A DNA stretch of 64,000 bases from Sphingomonas phyllosphaerae 5.2 (GTDB lineage: Bacteria > Pseudomonadota > Alphaproteobacteria > Sphingomonadales > Sphingomonadaceae). This document shows, one piece after another, positions 52,066-60,827 of this stretch (its first letter is position 1; each line of letters starts with the position of its first letter). The DNA lies in the NCBI RefSeq assembly GCF_000419605.1, contig NZ_ATTI01000001.1, positions 719,501 to 783,500 of the forward strand. Reading direction: 5' to 3'. The position numbers were made by a program, and so were the translations under genes. The notes under the pieces were generated by a model. That model made no database searches, was not told the DNA's origin, and saw only the letters and a list, made by a program, of their open reading frames with translations.

Positions 52066-54015
52066 ATGAACAGGCGAGAATTTACGCGACGCGCGAGCAT
52101 GCTTGCGATTGCCACCGGTGGTGCAGGCATGCTGGCCGCATGCGGTGATGATGGCAACGACAGGCCGCTGCCAGTTCCGACCCCGACACCGACCCCCACT
52201 GCGGCACCGTTGCCGACAGGCACTTTCGCCGCCGAGCCGCTCGTGCTCACCGAACCGATGCTTCAGCTGCCGACCGCCGACTCTGTGCGCGTCGTCTGGT
52301 TCACCGAGTTTAAAGGTCGCAACCACGCGGTTCGCTACGGCGCCAACTTCGCGATGCAGGTTGTCGCGACGTCGACGCCGATGTCGCGGATGTATGAGGA
52401 CGCGTCATCGACTGTGGGCGGACGCACCTACACCGGGCTGACGCAGCGTGACATCTGGAAACACGAGGCAGTTATCACGGGCCTGAAGCCGGGCGAGCGC
52501 GTGCCGTATGTAGCAATCAGCGACGATGGCGCGACTGCGCTTCGCAGCGCGGAAGCCACGCTCCAGCCGCTACCCGCGGCGGGGCAGAAGATCCGGATCC
52601 TGCTGACATCGGATCTCCAGCTCAAGAAGATGGCGTCGGCAAACTACGAGCGCGTGTTTGAAACTCAAGGCCCGATCGACGGTATCTTCTTCGCCGGCGA
52701 TCTCGTCAATGTGCCGAACCGCGCGTCGGAATGGTTCGACAACAGCGTCCTGAACCTGCCGCCGTTCTTCGCAGCGCTGCAGGGCACGATGCGTAAGTGG
52801 CAACCCGCCTCGACCTACACTGGCGGCGCACTGCTTCAGAACGGCTGGATATTCCCGATCTTGGGCAACCATGAATACTCGGGGCGCTGGAACACCGCGA
52901 ACAACCTCAACACGATGTTTAACGATCCGCAGCCGCTCTGGTACGCCGAGATCGCCTACGAAAAGGCCAAGGCGACTGTGAACCCGACTGGCGACGCCGC
53001 GATCCGCGATCGCTGGCTGCAAGACAATTCCTACGAGATTGTCTCGTACAACGAGATTTTCTCGCTGCCGCAGGGGCCGGAGGGGGGGCGCTATTATGCG
53101 CAGCGCATCGGCGACCTGTTCCTGATCGCGATGGACGGAAACCGCATTTGGCGCAGCTGGGGCGCGACCGGACGGGGCAAGCTGTCGGAAGCAGCCGCTT
53201 CGATGAATAAACCCGCCGAGTGGGGCTTTGGCGATTTCCAATTCCACCCATTCGCCAAGGGCTCACGCCAGTATCGCTGGCTGCAGGAAGTGCTCGCCAG
53301 CGAGGCGTATCGCACCGCCAAGTACAAGGTAGTGATGGTACACCAGTCTGTGTTCGGGCTTGGAGACAACGCAACGCCGGTCATGGCGCAGACCCAGGCG
53401 AGCTTCGAGTATGTCGATGCCGCTGGTGCTGTCCGCGTCCTTGGCCCGCTGCCCTTTCCGATCGATCCTGCGACATGGAACGGGCAGATTCAGCCGATCA
53501 TCGATGCTGGCCGTATGCGCTTTGTGAAGTACGACTATCCCCTCTCAGGGGATCTGTGGCGTAACGACATCGAGCCAATGCTGGTCGGCGCCGGCGTGCA
53601 GCTCGTCCATGTCGGCCATTCCCACCTATGGTGCCGCTCGAAAGTCGGCACGATGAACTACATCGAAACTTCGAACGTTGGGAACACGTATGGCGCATTC
53701 GTCGACAATCTGCCGCCGCGGCGTAGCGCTGTACCGGCACCGACCGCGCTGACGAGCGTCACCGGCGTTACCTGGAACCAGGACGATTATCCGCGCGAAG
53801 GCGATCCACACGATCGAGTGATGTTCACGCCGACGCTGCGTCAGCCAATGGTGGAGCTTGCCGGGGCCACCAACGCGGTGCCGTTCGTGGCGAGCAACGA
53901 CATCACAGCGTACAGCATCCTCGATACCGGTGCCGGTACGATTAGTAGTTACGCGTTCGACACGCGATATCCCGCACGCGATCCAATCAAGTTTGATGAG
54001 TTCTCACTAATCTGA
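52066..54015 (+). CDS. TAT-exported purple-acid-phosphatase-like metallophosphoesterase
   Basis: A 649-aa exported phosphoesterase. The signal has RREFTRR and lipobox LAAC, so it is a TAT lipoprotein, followed by a (PT)n linker. An N-terminal FN3-like domain (ADSVRVVWFTEFKGRNHAVRYG, ITGLKPGERVPY) precedes the catalytic core with TSDLQLKKM, FFAGDLVNVPNR, PILGNHEYSG, MVHQSVFG and VHVGHSH. These supply the dinuclear metal ligands. A C-terminal domain follows. It is probably another extracytoplasmic phosphate scavenger. Confidence 0.9.
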   Translation: MNRREFTRRASMLAIATGGAGMLAACGDDGNDRPLPVPTPTPTPTAAPLPTGTFAAEPLVLTEPMLQLPTADSVRVVWFTEFKGRNHAVRYGANFAMQVVATSTPMSRMYEDASSTVGGRTYTGLTQRDIWKHEAVITGLKPGERVPYVAISDDGATALRSAEATLQPLPAAGQKIRILLTSDLQLKKMASANYERVFETQGPIDGIFFAGDLVNVPNRASEWFDNSVLNLPPFFAALQGTMRKWQPASTYTGGALLQNGWIFPILGNHEYSGRWNTANNLNTMFNDPQPLWYAEIAYEKAKATVNPTGDAAIRDRWLQDNSYEIVSYNEIFSLPQGPEGGRYYAQRIGDLFLIAMDGNRIWRSWGATGRGKLSEAAASMNKPAEWGFGDFQFHPFAKGSRQYRWLQEVLASEAYRTAKYKVVMVHQSVFGLGDNATPVMAQTQASFEYVDAAGAVRVLGPLPFPIDPATWNGQIQPIIDAGRMRFVKYDYPLSGDLWRNDIEPMLVGAGVQLVHVGHSHLWCRSKVGTMNYIETSNVGNTYGAFVDNLPPRRSAVPAPTALTSVTGVTWNQDDYPREGDPHDRVMFTPTLRQPMVELAGATNAVPFVASNDITAYSILDTGAGTISSYAFDTRYPARDPIKFDEFSLI

Positions 54016-54069
54016 TCGGCGTCCATTTAGCCTCATATGCCGCCGTGTTGCATGACGAGGTCTCGGCCG

Positions 54070-54280
54070 GGCGTCGTCAAAACAAATGCACCCGCTGGTA
54101 ATTTGGTGAGGGTAGGGCGGGGTCATGCCCCGCCCGCGCAAGCCAGCCTCGCCTTTCCGCTACTTCAATTCGTCGCCCGAGGTGATCCGGCTGGTGGTGC
54201 TGATGTAAGTGCGCTTCCCTTTGAGCCTGCGGAATGTCGAGGATCTGCTGTTCGAGCGTGGGATCGACATCTGCCATGAG
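54070..54280 (+). mobile_element. IS6-family element, copy 3, 5' fragment
   Basis: The left end GGCGTCGTCAAAAC and the first 52 codons of the transposase (from ATG 54125) remain. An internal stop TAA interrupts the frame after VVLM. It is cut at 54281 by the non-autonomous element. Confidence 0.85.
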
Positions 54281-54483
54281 GGGCCGGTCAAACCAATGTA
54301 CCGGCGCGCCCAGAGCCAAGTTTGGCTGGCGTTTCGAGGAACTAAGCTATAGTTGCCCCGCTGTCAGCGTCGCGAGCTTCCTTGGTATTCTCCGAGATGG
54401 GCCGCCGTTTGCCTGCTGAGAAGCAGCCAAATGGGGTAGAAGCTCACCCTCATTGGGCGATGTGCAGTTGCTTTGACAGCACC
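54281..54483. mobile_element. ~203-bp non-autonomous element, copy A
   Basis: It begins GGGCCGGTCAAACCAATG and ends TTGCTTTGACAGCACC. The ends are inverted copies of a GGTGCTGTCAAA(G/C)CAA motif shared with the IS6 ends here. No intact gene is inside. It is roughly two-thirds identical to copy B (57600). It joins IS6 copy 3 on the left to a truncated ydeI gene on the right. Confidence 0.75.
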
Positions 54484-54619
54484 TCACCGAACGCTGTCTC
54501 GACCCCGCCTTGTAAATGCGCACCCAAAGTTCGCTGCTGACCGCGTGATGCTCGCTGAGCCAAGTGGCGAGGTCCTTGGGCGGCTCGAATGCGAATGCCT
54601 CATTTTTAAGAAGCGTCAT
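54484..54619 (-). pseudogene. YdeI/OmpD-associated family protein, N-terminal fragment
   Basis: The 45 codons from ATG 54619 encode MTLLKNEAFAFEPPKDLATW and SSELWVRIYKAGS, the start of YdeI-family bacteriocin-protection-like proteins. The frame then enters element A and ends in unrelated sequence. The C-terminal two-thirds, with the catalytic-like WIDG region, are missing. Confidence 0.7.
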
Positions 54620-54717
54620 TCCCCTGGGATAGTGGAGGTCAGGCTTCCGCAGTCACCCGATTGCTAAGTTGTCGGGCAAACCAAGTCCGATAGTGGTTCG
54701 ATATGCGAAGTTGGATG

Positions 54718-55608
54718 TCAGACGATGTCGCTCACCATCTGAGCGACATGCAGGAGCTTTTCCGGATCGCGCGTCATGTAGACCGCCGCAATGCGGCCTT
54801 CGCGAATTTCGAGGGCTGTGGTCTGCAGGACACCTCGATCCATGCTGACATATCCCGGCAGACCATCGATCGTCGCCAAACGCAACAGCACGGGCTTGTA
54901 GCCACTCTTCTGCGCTAAGCCCGCGAATAGACGAAGCACCTTTGCGATTCCGTCGATGACATTGAGGAAGGCGGGCACCTTGCCGCCGCCATCGGAATGC
55001 AATGAAACGGTATCGGCGAGCATCGATGACAACGCGGCAACATCACCGTCGCGCGATGCGGCGAAGAAGGCATGCGCGATACGATCGGCATCGGCCTGCT
55101 CGACGCCGAAGCGCGGGCGTTCGACCTGAATGTGCTTGCGGGCTCGCGATGCAAGCTGGCGTACCGCGCTTGCATCGCGGTCGAGCGTGATCGCGACGTC
55201 GGCCAACGTCACTCCGAAAACGTCGTGCAGCAGGAAAGCGGCGCGTTCGAGCGGGGACAGACGCTCGAGCGCCAGCATCAGCGTGAGCGTCAAATCATCC
55301 GCCACCGGCTCGTCGCGCGGATCGACCGTGCCCATCAGTGGCTCGGGCAGCCACGCACCGACATAGGTTTCGCGCCTCGCCCTCGCCGATTTCATCTGAT
55401 CGAGGCACAGCCGCGTCACGATGCGGGTGAGATAGGCAGCCGGCGTATCGACGCCTTCCGCGACGCGCGCCCAGCGCAGCCAAGCCTCCTGCACGACGTC
55501 CTCGGCTTCGGAAAACGAGCCGAGCATCCGATAGCCGAGGCGCAGCAGCCGGGGCCGCTGCGCCTCAAAATCGGCAAGGCGTTCGTCAGGCCGTGGCACG
55601 AGGCGCAT
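54718..55608 (-). CDS. ECF41-type RNA polymerase sigma factor
   Basis: A 296-aa ECF sigma factor of the SigJ/ECF41 class, which has a C-terminal SnoaL-like extension instead of a separate anti-sigma. Sigma2 is in LLRLGYRMLGSFSEAEDVVQEAWLRW. Sigma4 is in LSPLERAAFLLHDVFGVTLADVAITLDRDASAVRQLASRARKHI. The extension (ADRIAHAFFAASRDGDVAALSSMLADTV, ending EKLLHVAQMVSDIV) ends the protein. The start at 55608 overlaps the CMD gene by 23 bp. It probably activates the two promoters at 56091 and 57321. Confidence 0.93.
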   Translation of the reverse strand: MRLVPRPDERLADFEAQRPRLLRLGYRMLGSFSEAEDVVQEAWLRWARVAEGVDTPAAYLTRIVTRLCLDQMKSARARRETYVGAWLPEPLMGTVDPRDEPVADDLTLTLMLALERLSPLERAAFLLHDVFGVTLADVAITLDRDASAVRQLASRARKHIQVERPRFGVEQADADRIAHAFFAASRDGDVAALSSMLADTVSLHSDGGGKVPAFLNVIDGIAKVLRLFAGLAQKSGYKPVLLRLATIDGLPGYVSMDRGVLQTTALEIREGRIAAVYMTRDPEKLLHVAQMVSDIV

Positions 55609-56050
55609 CCACCGGATGCGCAACACGCAGGCCGACGGAGAACCGGTTCCATGTGTTGATCGCGCCGATCAGTAAAGTCAGTTGCACCTGCTCGGCCTCC
55701 GTGAACTGCGCCTTCAGCACTGCATAGTCCGCATCGGGCGCGTGAGTCTCGGAAAGCCGGGTCAGTGCCTCGGTCCACCCGAGCGCGGCGCGCTCGCGAT
55801 CCGAATAAAGCGTCGATTCGCGCCAGGCGTCGAGCATGTAGAGGCGCATTTCCGGCTCGCCCTGCTTGCGCAGGTCGGTCGTGTGCATGTGGATGCAGAA
55901 GGCGCAGCCGTTGATCTGCGAGGCGCGCAGCCGCACCAATTCCATCAGCACGGAATCGAGGCCGCTGGCCTTGAAGCTGTTCTCCAGCGCATACATCGCC
56001 TTGGTGGCTTCGGGGGCGAACGCATAGGGGGCGGCGATACGTTGGGTCAT
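55586..56050 (-). CDS. Carboxymuconolactone decarboxylase-family (AhpD-like) protein
   Basis: A 154-aa CMD/AhpD-like protein. The redox motif is NGCAFCIHMHTTDLRKQGEPE (CxxC with following His), typical of alkylhydroperoxidase-type members. The N-terminal AMYALENSFKASGLD and C-terminal LLIGAINTWNRFSVGLR helices match. It is the classical partner of ECF41 sigma factors (the C of the COE set). It starts 40 bp after an ECF41 promoter and leads straight into the sigma gene. Confidence 0.93.
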   Translation of the reverse strand: MTQRIAAPYAFAPEATKAMYALENSFKASGLDSVLMELVRLRASQINGCAFCIHMHTTDLRKQGEPEMRLYMLDAWRESTLYSDRERAALGWTEALTRLSETHAPDADYAVLKAQFTEAEQVQLTLLIGAINTWNRFSVGLRVAHPVDAPRATA

Positions 56051-56080
56051 GTGTCTTCTCCGTGCGCGCGATGTGCGCGC

Positions 56081-56509
56081 CTATTGCTGAGACGAGGCAG
56101 GCCGGGCGGATGTGACATGGAGAGCCGCCCAGACAGTAAGCGCGATGGCAATCAGCGCGGGCAGCGTTACGGCCGGGAAATCGCGTGCTAAAGCGGATGC
56201 GCCACAAATACCCACAGCGACCTCCCAGATATGGAACAGCGCATGCCCGGTGAGCCATATCGCGGCCGCGCCCCAGAGCGTCACACGTTGCATGGGCCGC
56301 GCGATGCCGAGAAAGAAGGCGGCGCCGATCAGCACGAAGATCAGCCCGATATCACGCAGGAAATGCTGATTGAACGGCCCAGTCGTCGTCACGCCCGGCA
56401 CCGCGAAATACCAGGCGGCGGGCGCGGCAAGCATGTAGAGGCCGTTCGCGGCGAGCCCGGCGCCGAGCAGCGACGCCAATGCGAGGCACGCCTTCTCCGG
56501 GCGCATCAT
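56081..56509 (-). CDS. Four-helix membrane protein of the ECF41 locus
   Basis: A 142-aa inner-membrane protein with four hydrophobic segments (ACLALASLLGAGLAANGLYML, FLRDIGLIFVLIGAAFFLGI, VTLWGAAAIWLTGHALFHIW, TLPALIAIALTVWAALHV). The arrangement is DoxX/DUF4267-like, but I cannot fix the family. The start MM at 56509/56506 overlaps the oxidoreductase stop by 4 bp, so they are coupled. Its 3' end contains the second ECF41 promoter. Confidence 0.75.
   Translation of the reverse strand: MMRPEKACLALASLLGAGLAANGLYMLAAPAAWYFAVPGVTTTGPFNQHFLRDIGLIFVLIGAAFFLGIARPMQRVTLWGAAAIWLTGHALFHIWEVAVGICGASALARDFPAVTLPALIAIALTVWAALHVTSARPASSQQ
56091..56117 (-). promoter_or_regulatory. ECF41-type promoter upstream of CMD and sigma genes
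   Basis: On the minus strand TGTCACA is followed by exactly 16 bp and then CGTC, the ECF41 consensus as I recall it. It lies within the last codons of the membrane-protein gene and 41 bp upstream of the CMD start. It implies sigma autoregulation through CMD-sigma transcription. Confidence 0.8.
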
Positions 56510-57270
56510 GCCGCCACCTGCGTAGGCAGGTGGTGCGCCAACCAATCGTCGAAATGCGTCGGCATTATCCGCGCCGCGGGGCCGGGCGTCAGCGAGGCAT
56601 CGTCGATTTCGACGCCGAAATAGGGCGCGGCTGGATCGACCGCGACGGCACGCGGATCGTCCGTTTCGCCGAGCCATGTGGCGACGAATTTCGCAAGCGG
56701 CGCGCGTTCCGGCCCGGCGAGCTCGATCATGCCGTTCACCGGCGCTGCAAGGACGGCGTCCGCCAGCGCCTCGGCCACATCGGCGGAGGCCATCGGCTGC
56801 ATCGCGGCCGGGCTTAACCAAACGACGTCCTCGCGCATGCTCGTATGCGCGATGCCGCCCATGAACTCGAAGAACTGCGTGGCGCGAACGATCGTGTAGG
56901 GAAGGGGAGAGGCCTTGATCAGTCGCTCCTGCGCCAGCTTGGCACGGAAATAGCCCGAGCCCTGCATACGCTCGGTGCCGACCACCGACAGCGCGACATG
57001 GTGCCGAACCCCCGCAACGGCTTCGGCGGCGAGCAGGTTTTTACTGGATGCCTCGAAGAAGGCCAGCACCGCGGTATCCTCGAACGACGGCGAATTGGCG
57101 ACGTCGACGATGACGTCCGCACCTGCCAGAATGGCGGCAAGCCCTTCGCCAGTAACGGCGTTCACGCCGCTCCTGGGCGAGGCGGCGATCACCTCGTGGC
57201 CCAAGCTGTTCAATCGCGCAACGAGCTGGCTGCCGATTAGCCCGGTGCCTCCGATGACTACGATCTTCAT
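56506..57270 (-). CDS. NmrA/SDR-like NAD(P)-binding oxidoreductase
   Basis: A 254-aa Rossmann protein: MKIVVIGGTGLIGSQLVARL (GxxGxxG at 8-13), ADVIVDVANSPSFED, and YFRAKLAQERLIKASPLPYTIVRATQFFEF, which is the YxxxK-like and motif region of NAD(P)H-binding epimerase-type proteins. It is the O/E member of the ECF41-linked set. It starts 51 bp downstream of the ECF41 promoter at 57321. Substrate unknown. Confidence 0.9.
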   Translation of the reverse strand: MKIVVIGGTGLIGSQLVARLNSLGHEVIAASPRSGVNAVTGEGLAAILAGADVIVDVANSPSFEDTAVLAFFEASSKNLLAAEAVAGVRHHVALSVVGTERMQGSGYFRAKLAQERLIKASPLPYTIVRATQFFEFMGGIAHTSMREDVVWLSPAAMQPMASADVAEALADAVLAAPVNGMIELAGPERAPLAKFVATWLGETDDPRAVAVDPAAPYFGVEIDDASLTPGPAARIMPTHFDDWLAHHLPTQVAA

Positions 57271-57320
57271 GTTGCTTCTTCCTGATGGATGGCGCCCACG
57301 TTTCAGGCGCTCATCTCCAG

Positions 57321-57347
57321 GACGAGGCAGCGCGTACGGGTGTGACA
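57321..57347 (-). promoter_or_regulatory. ECF41-type promoter upstream of the oxidoreductase operon
   Basis: TGTCACA, then 16 bp, then CGTC on the minus strand, with the same CGTC element and spacing as the site at 56091. The last 8 bp of the spacer plus CGTC (GCTGCCTCGTC versus GCCTGCCTCGTC) also agree between the two sites. Confidence 0.85.
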
Positions 57348-57599
57348 CGTTGCGCTGGATTTTTTTAGCTTCGTGCTCTTCGGGTCCAGGGTCCGAAAGG
57401 ATGCCAAGCTCCCAATGTTTACATGAACTAGCGTCTGGTTTCGAGCACCGAACTGGGCATTGAATGGCGATTTCTGGGTCTTTCAGGCCCGAACCGCTGC
57501 AGCGAAGGCCTGACCTCAATTCGTCAACTCATAAAGATGTCTTCGCGGCTAAACAGTGTTTCAGGATCACCGCCTCGCCATGGCGGCAAACGAACCATC

Positions 57600-57803
57600 G
57601 GTCTTGTCAAAGCAACGTACCGGCGCACCCCAGAGCCGTGTAGAGCTGGCAGTTTCGAGCGCTTACGCTGTACCGGCTCCGGGATCAGTGCTGCAAACTT
57701 GCTTGGTATTTTCCGAGAGCTGCCCCGATCTGGCTGCTGAACGATAGCCAAATGGGGAAGAAACTCGCCGTCGATTGGACGTTTGCAGTTGCTTGACAGC
57801 ACC
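57600..57803. mobile_element. ~204-bp non-autonomous element, copy B
   Basis: It begins GGTCTTGTCAAAGCAACGTA and ends GCAGTTGCTTGACAGCACC. The ends are imperfect inverted repeats. The interior aligns along its length with copy A, sharing TACCGGCGC, CTTGGTATT, TCCGAGA and CCAAATGGGG blocks at the same spacings. Flanking 8-mers differ. No transposase inside. Confidence 0.75.
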
Positions 57804-57895
57804 GTTGAAAGCGATGAACGCTCCGCTGCCGGGTATGTCAGATACTGAGGCCGTCGTTGCTCGCGTGCCGAGCCCGCTCTACTCGAGAATAGCCG

Positions 57896-59374
57896 TCAGG
57901 CGACGCCTGCGAAACGGAGCAGGTCCACCATTGCAAAACGCTCATTCGTGTGAGCGGGGTCGATAGTGCGTAGGAACGGTTGCCACTCGGGCTCTTGTGA
58001 CAGGTAGGACGTGCGATCGCCCTCGATAAGCCCGATCATGACCTCGGCGATGATGCGGCCGCCGACGGGTCCTAGCATTTCACCAGCCCTGAGGCTTTCG
58101 GCCTCCTGCAGCACGTAGAACCAAAGTGGCGTATGATCGTCGAGACCCCATGGGGCGAGCTTGGACAATTGCTCCTTGGTGAGTGGTTCGATCTTCATCG
58201 CCTTGGCGACACGCTGACCCGAGGGCAGTGAGAAGGTGAGGTGGCGCAGCAGGTTCCGCTGCGCGAGAGAGGCGGGGTTGGTCTTCGGATCGGCATGCGC
58301 AACGACGGTGCCGGGAAGGCGGAACAGCGCGGTCGACAGCGTGGTATCGATCTTCTTGTTCGGTTTCACCTCCTTGTCGCCGAAGTCGAAGAAGGTCCGC
58401 CAGTCGACGAAGCGCCGCGCAGCCCGGACCCCGCCTGACAGGTCGTCCGGGTCGCCGGCAGGTAGCGACTGCTCTTTGAAGATCATTGCGAAGAAGGGGG
58501 TGCCGCTTGGATTGCCATCGAAGTTGGCGCGATATGACGGACGCACCTGGCTGTGGCCGAAGCGGTAGGCGCCAACCGCGAACTCCACCGGGATGTAGGG
58601 TTCGTTGCGCCACTTGTAGAATTTACGTCCGTTCGACAGCACGTCGTCGACGACGGCGTCACCGCAGGTTTTGCGGAGGAACTCGTGGATGACGATCCAT
58701 TGATAATGCCAGCGGACGATCCGCTGGGCTTCGGTGAAGACCTCACCGCCGCTTATCCCGAGGTCGCTCCGGACGTAATCGACCACGGCGTTGTGAAACT
58801 TGAGGAAGGCGACCTGAAGCTGGGAGATGATCAGGTTCTCGTCGTCGCGTGGATCGCCGATCAGTGCGATCATCTGGCTATTCCGAGGGACGTCGGATCT
58901 GCCGGGCGTTCCGGTCTCCTCGAGCAAAAACTTGTCGCCGTCGCTGCGGTCATAGAGATGGGGGCTACCCCCCGGCCCGCTGCCGTAGACGTTGTCGAGT
59001 CCCAGCGTGGGTGTTCGGAAATTCGCGATATGCTCGGGATCGACCTGTCGTTCCAGGCTTGAGGTTGGGTCGAAGGTCATGTCGTGATCGAGAAATTGCC
59101 CGAGAAACGTCATGCCTGCCGTCAGCCGCGGATTGTTGGTGTTGCGCGCAGAAAGGTTCAGGTCGGTAATCAGATCCTTGGGATCTGCGTCCAGCGCCTC
59201 GCGTGCGTCCATCGGTCCGTCAATCGCACCGATTTCAAGGAGGGCCTTCCTTATACGCGGTGTGTCCGACGCAAAGGCCGGCAGCTTGCCAAACATGCGT
59301 CCGAACCGTCCGGAGTCGTAATAGTCTGACACTGGCGGAATGATGTCACGAGGATAGATTCCATGCCTGGCCAT
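57896..59374 (-). CDS. Animal-type heme peroxidase
   Basis: A 492-aa protein of the peroxidase-cyclooxygenase (An_peroxidase) superfamily. The distal His97 is in FLGQFLDHDMTFDP. The proximal His274 is in GAYRFGHSQVRPSY. GDPRDDENLIISQLQVAFLKFHN provides the distal Arg/Asn region. There is no signal peptide at the N-terminus, so it may be cytoplasmic or leave by a non-Sec route such as type I. AGGAGAG precedes the ATG. Bacterial members oxidise halides or small organics. Confidence 0.93.
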   Translation of the reverse strand: MARHGIYPRDIIPPVSDYYDSGRFGRMFGKLPAFASDTPRIRKALLEIGAIDGPMDAREALDADPKDLITDLNLSARNTNNPRLTAGMTFLGQFLDHDMTFDPTSSLERQVDPEHIANFRTPTLGLDNVYGSGPGGSPHLYDRSDGDKFLLEETGTPGRSDVPRNSQMIALIGDPRDDENLIISQLQVAFLKFHNAVVDYVRSDLGISGGEVFTEAQRIVRWHYQWIVIHEFLRKTCGDAVVDDVLSNGRKFYKWRNEPYIPVEFAVGAYRFGHSQVRPSYRANFDGNPSGTPFFAMIFKEQSLPAGDPDDLSGGVRAARRFVDWRTFFDFGDKEVKPNKKIDTTLSTALFRLPGTVVAHADPKTNPASLAQRNLLRHLTFSLPSGQRVAKAMKIEPLTKEQLSKLAPWGLDDHTPLWFYVLQEAESLRAGEMLGPVGGRIIAEVMIGLIEGDRTSYLSQEPEWQPFLRTIDPAHTNERFAMVDLLRFAGVA

Positions 59375-59544
59375 CGCTTCTCTCCTGAGCGCCCCCGCTG
59401 AAAAGGCGTGCCCGAAGTGCTGCGACTAAATGAAATGAGCCACCAAAAAGGCGGGCACGAGTCGTTTGTTTCTTCCGGCTGACGGGAGAATGCTGCTCAG
59501 TACCCGCTGCCGTCAACTCGCTATTCCTTACGATTCGTTTTACC

Positions 59545-60351
59545 TGCTCCGTCCAACCAGATGCACCTGCTGGTAAGCCGCGCAGGGTAGGGGACGTCAC
59601 ATGCCTCGCCCACGTAAGCCAGCCTCGCCGTTTCGCTACTTCAACTCGTCGCCAGAGGTGATCCGGTGGTGGTGCTGATGTACGTTCGCTTCCCGCTGTC
59701 ATTGCGCAACGTGGAGGATCTGCTGTTCGAGCGTGGGATCGACATCTGCCATGAGACGGTGCGGCTGTGGTGGAACAGGTTCGGACCGCTGTTTGCTGGA
59801 GAGGTACGCCGTCAGCGGGTGAGCCGCATGCGAGGGTTCCGGCACTGGCGCTGGCACGTCGGCGAGATGGTCCACCTCTGGAGAGCGGTCGACCATGAGG
59901 CAGAAATCCTCGAGAGTTACGTGACCCGCACCAGAGGCAAGGATGCAGCACTCCGCTTCATGAAGGCGCTCAAACGCCATGGCTCACCTGAGGCAATCAA
60001 CACCAACGGCCTGCGCTCTTACGGCGCTGCGATGAACGAGCTCGGCAACCGGGGCAAACAGGAGGTGGGCCGCTGGGCCAATAACCGGGTGGAAAACTCA
60101 CACCTGCCGTTCCGAGGACGAGAACGTGCGATGCTGAGGTTTCGGCAATGAAGACGCTGCAGAAGTTCGCCTCTGTTCACGCCAACGTTCACAACCACTT
60201 CAGTCTCGAATGTCACCTCATTGATGGATAGACCTACCGCGAACGACGCTCCGCCGCGCTGGCGGAGTGGCAGGTCCTCGTCAGCTGAATGTCGCGGTCA
60301 AAGACCGACGCGCATCGTGTAGAGAGCGGTCCGCATTGGACTGACAGCAAC
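59545..60351 (+). mobile_element. IS6-family element, copy 4, decayed (807 bp)
   Basis: The left end TGCTCCGTCCAACC and the right end (reverse-complemented GTTGCTGTCAGTCC) have both drifted from the intact copies. It contains a transposase pseudogene. Confidence 0.85.
59601..60288 (+). pseudogene. IS6-family transposase, frameshifted
   Basis: Aligned with the intact copies, one base is lost near 59666 (CCGGTGG for CCGGCTGG), an in-frame gap removes part of the DEMYVKLNGE motif, one base is lost near 60150 (CGGCAATG for CGGCAGATG), and a TAG replaces the CAG in the RQTYRERR tail. The DDE set is broken, so it cannot be active. Confidence 0.9.
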
Positions 60352-60827
60352 TCTCCGAGCCGCCCGACGGCTTGACGTCCTCAATCAGCTTCTCCAGCCG
60401 CTCGATCTCAATTTGTCCTGGCCCCATTTCGCAACGCTAATCGCCGAAGGCCCAACTGCATAGCCTCAGCCGAATTCGCGACTGCCTTGCGAGCTTTGGC
60501 CGCCACGTTCTCCGGGCCTGTAGGCGAAAAGTTGGATCAACGAGCGGCCGGTTTGGAGAAGCAGAATGCGAGACGTGAATGTCCGGGTGTGGGTCAACGC
60601 AGGTGTGCAATTTCTTAGTGCTACAATATGCTGGCGACCACATTGGCGGCGGATGGCAAGCGCAAGGCGACGCGGTTCCTCAAGTTGAAGGAACCCAATC
60701 GTCCGCCCCCGCTGCCGCAGGGCCAAATCTCAGCGAAGACGCGCTACATCACCGCCGACACCACTACCGCGCAGCGGCTTCGTGCTTTGCCGACAAATAG
60801 ACCACCGATGTTGAATGTCGATCGGCC
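60352..60827. other. Gene-free stretch between IS6 copy 4 and the caspase locus
   Basis: No gene is supported. Short frames exist on both strands but lack start signals and family features. It may hold rearranged debris. Confidence 0.5.
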
